Assembly (NCBI GenBank): GCA_016710525.1
Contig: JADJVQ010000022.1
Coordinates: forward strand, 1-10,556
Reading direction: 5' to 3'
Length of the DNA stretch: 10,556 nt
Origin: Burkholderiaceae bacterium
GTDB taxonomy: Bacteria > Pseudomonadota > Gammaproteobacteria > Burkholderiales > Burkholderiaceae_E
Part shown: piece after piece, positions 7,850-10,556 of the stretch
How positions within the stretch are numbered: the first letter of the stretch is position 1
Layout: every line of letters begins with the position of its first letter
The notes under the pieces: model-generated
What the model saw: the letters and a program-made list of their open reading frames with translations, nothing else
What the model was told of the DNA's origin: nothing
Database searches by the model: none
Program-made: the position numbers and the translations under genes

Positions 7850-10556
7850 ATGACCCAAGCCACCCTGACACCTGAGCAAGAGGCTGCACCGAGCCTGGAT
7901 GATCGTTATACCAAGACCGCGGGCACTGTGTTCCTGTCCGGCAATCAGGCACTGGTGCGTCTGCCCATCCAGCAGCGCCTGCTCGATCAGGCCGCGGGAT
8001 TGAACACCGGCGGTTATGTGTCGGGTTATCGCGGTTCCCCTCTTGGCCGCTACGACATGGAGCTTTGGGCTGCGGCAAGATACCTGGAGCCCCTGAACGT
8101 CCGTTTTCAGTCGGGCGTGAATGAAGATATGGCGGCCACCGCCATCTGGGGCACCCAGAACGTCGGCCTGCTGCCAGGTGCCCGGGTCGAAGGCGTGTTC
8201 GGGATCTGGTACGGCAAGGGCCCGGGCGTGGACCGTTGTGGCGATGTGTTCAAGCACGCCAATCTGGCAGGGACATCGCCCAAGGGTGGAGTGCTGGTGC
8301 TGGCGGGTGATGACCACGGTGCGAAGTCATCCACGACGGCACATCAGAGCGAGCCCGCACTGATGGCGGCGGGGCAGCCATCCTCGCGCCCAGCAGCGTG
8401 CAGGAGATCCTGGACTTCGGCATCCACGGCATTGCCATGAGCCGATTCACGGGCTGTTGGGTCAGCCTGAAGCTTGCCACCGATGTCGTCGAAAGCGCAT
8501 CGACCATCGATGTCGACCCTGGCCGCTTCAAGATGGTCTTGCCACCGCGCCGCTGATCCCAGGAGGCGTTTCATTGCGGATCGCCGATCGCCCTCAGCTG
8601 CAGGAACCCCGCCTGATCGCCGCGAAGTTGCCGCTGGCGGTGGCTCTATGCCCGCGCAAACGGATTGAACCGCATCACCCACGACGCGCCCGATGCCCGC
8701 GTTATCGTCACGGCTGGCAAAGCCTTTGCTGACACCTTGCAGGCGCTGATCGAACTGGGATTGACGCCTGAGCGCTGTGCCGCTGCCGGCATCCGAATCC
8801 TGAAGCTGGGCATGACCTTCCTGACCCCGAGGTGGTCGTGAAGTTCGCCCAGGGCCTGCAAGCCATTCTGGTCATCGAGGAAAGCGGCCGCTGATCGAAC
8901 AGCAGATGAAGGCTGCGCTCCACGAGGCCGCGCTGACCAATCCACCGAAGATCATCGGCAAGCCTGCCTTGCCCTCATTCGGAGAACTGGCACCCAATAT
9001 CGTCGCGCATGCCATTGCCAGGCTGTTGGGCAAAGACGAAATGGCACACGCCATTGCGCTCCCACCGGCACCCCAATTCGACGCCCAAGGTCAGCTGGTG
9101 CTCGGACCGATGCGCATGCCCACCTTCTGTTCGGGCTGCCCGCACAACACCTCGACTAAGTTGCCGGACGGCAGCCGCGCGCTGGCCGGAATCGGCTGCC
9201 ACACGATTGCCATGCTCTCCGACCCGCGCACCATGACGGTGTCGCACATGGGGGGCGAGGGCATGTTGTGGGCCGGGCAGGCGCCGTTCACCGACGAAAA
9301 ACACGTGTTTGCCAACATGGGCGACGGCACCTATTTTCATTCGGGCCTGTTGGCCATCCGGGCTGCGATCGCGAGCAAGGTCAATATCACCTACAAGCTG
9401 CTGGTCAATGGGTTCGTCTCCATGACCGGTGGCCAGCCGGTCGACGGCGAGATCACCGTGCCGATGCTGATTCAGCAGTTGAAGGCTGAAGGCGTCCGGC
9501 ACATCGTGGTCACCACGGAAGACCTCGATCGCGTGCGTGCGCTGGGACTGCCATCCGACGTGCCGGTGCACCACCGTCGCGATCTGGACCGGGTGCAGCG
9601 CGAACTGCGCGAGATGGCCGGCTGCACCGTGCTGATCCATGACCAGGCCTGCGCGACCGAGCGTCGCCGACTGCGCAAGCGTGGCCAGTGGGCCGATCCC
9701 AAGGTTCGCACCTTCATCCATCCCGAGATTTGCGAAGGCTGCGGCGACTGCGGCAGCAGGAGCAACTGCTTGTCGATCGAGCCGTTCGAGACGCCACTGG
9801 GCCGCAAGCGCCGAATCAACCAGAGCAGCTGCAACAAGGACTACTCCTGCATCGAGGGCTTTTGTCCGAGCCTCGTCACGGTCCACGGCGCCGAAGCCAA
9901 AAGGCCGGTGACCGTCGGGCGCGCACGCCCGGCGCTGGATGAATCCGCCCTGCCATTGCCCGACACCGGCCTGCAGCGCGACTCGTGGGGGGTGCTGATC
10001 ACCGGCATCGGCGGCACAGGGGTGGTCACGGTCGGCGCGGTCGCGTCGATGGCGGCACCTGGATGGCCTGGCCTGCAGTACCTTGGACATCACGGGTCTG
10101 GCTCAGAAGTACGGGAGCGGTGATGACGCACATGCGCATCGCGAAAGATGTGTCGTCCTGACCAGCGCCCGTCTGGCGATGGGCGAGGCCGATGCGGTGG
10201 TGGGCTGCGACCTGCTGGTCACGGCGGGTGATGAATCCTTGAGCCGGCTGCGCCCAGGCACGGCGCAACTGGTGGTCAATCGCGAAGAGGTGCCCACCAC
10301 CGATTTCTCCCGCAACCCGGATTGGGAGTTCGATGCCGGCAACCTGATGGGCCGGCTGAAGGCGGTGGCGGCGAAAGCGCTTCTGAAAGTGATCGACGCC
10401 GCCGCGGTGGCCAGGGATATTCTGGGCGACGCGGTGTTTGCCAACATGCCGATGCTGGGCGTGGCCTGGCAGCGCGGCATGATTCCGGTGTCGCTGGCCA
10501 GCCTGAAACGTGCCGTCGAGCTCAACGCCGTGCAGGTCGCGCGCAATCTCGATGCC
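7850..10556 (+). CDS. Fused indolepyruvate-type 2-oxoacid:ferredoxin oxidoreductase (IorA-IorB fusion); 3' end beyond window; frame breaks
   Basis: This thiamine-diphosphate and iron-sulfur enzyme oxidatively decarboxylates 2-oxo acids (aryl-pyruvates or similar) to acyl-CoA and reduces ferredoxin. ATG 7850 follows AGGAAG by four bases. The N-terminal half has SGYRGSPLGRYD (58-69), NEDMAATAIWG with Glu92, which may contact thiamine, and LAGDDHGAKSSTTAHQSEP (151-169). The middle has FCSGCPHNTSTK (about 425-437) and the cofactor motif MGDGTYFHSG (about 490). A cluster region ICEGCGDCGSRSNC then SSCNKDYSCIEGFC (about 626-662) binds iron-sulfur. GVLITGIGGTGVVTVG (about 713) opens the gamma/IorB-like domain. 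The frame breaks near 8376, 8550-8565, 8645, 8820, 8884, twice or more in 10045-10080, near 10120 and near 10157; conserved sequence continues each time. About 900 codons are visible; fused relatives are roughly 1150-1200, so the end is missing. It may share a pathway with the CoA-transferase and MaoC genes, although its own leader suggests separate control. Confidence 0.92.

Noticed and set aside
8975..10093. 372-codon minus-strand open frame
   Set aside because: Antisense shadow of the oxidoreductase, whose cofactor and cluster motifs are unmistakable on the plus strand.
1..10556. CRISPR array, tRNA or rRNA gene, insertion sequence, integrase or att site
   Set aside because: No regularly spaced repeats, cloverleaf-like sequence, transposase motif or long terminal repeats were found on either strand.

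Overview
The window is GC-rich, roughly two-thirds G+C by eye. It reads like a betaproteobacterium, probably Burkholderiales: the codon use is GC-rich, and it carries a TAXI-TRAP transporter with a fused permease, a CaiB/MaoC pair, a fused indolepyruvate ferredoxin oxidoreductase and proteobacterial-type nifEN. The placement is by family resemblance only; there is no rRNA or other marker here.

Layout. On the minus strand, reading leftwards, a TAXI-family solute-binding protein gene (5776-4811) overlaps a fused TRAP permease gene (4811-2824) by one base. A 170-base gap holds a hairpin, a candidate NifA upstream site, an IHF-like site and a good sigma-54 (-24/-12) promoter. These lead into nifE (2653-1216), followed after two bases by nifN, which runs off the left edge. 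On the plus strand, divergent from the transporter, lie a class III (CaiB/BaiF) CoA-transferase (5930-7226), a MaoC-like hydratase (7230-7700), and after a 149-base gap a fused 2-oxoacid (indolepyruvate-type) ferredoxin oxidoreductase (from 7850), cut by the right edge.

How the parts may work together. NifE and NifN form the scaffold on which the nitrogenase iron-molybdenum cofactor is assembled; their promoter is of the nitrogen-fixation type. The transporter and the divergent CoA-transferase/hydratase/oxidoreductase genes look like an uptake and catabolic module for an unidentified organic acid. The oxidoreductase makes reduced ferredoxin, which nitrogenase needs, so a link to the neighbouring nif genes is possible but unproven.

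Sequence quality. Every gene except the MaoC one is broken by several one- or two-base frame changes, many at short homopolymers and some in compensating pairs. Conserved protein sequence continues in another frame each time and overall lengths stay normal. This fits uncorrected indel errors better than real gene decay, so I call whole-gene spans across the breaks. Frame breaks are densest in nifN and nifE.

No rRNA, tRNA, CRISPR array, insertion sequence or integrase was seen.
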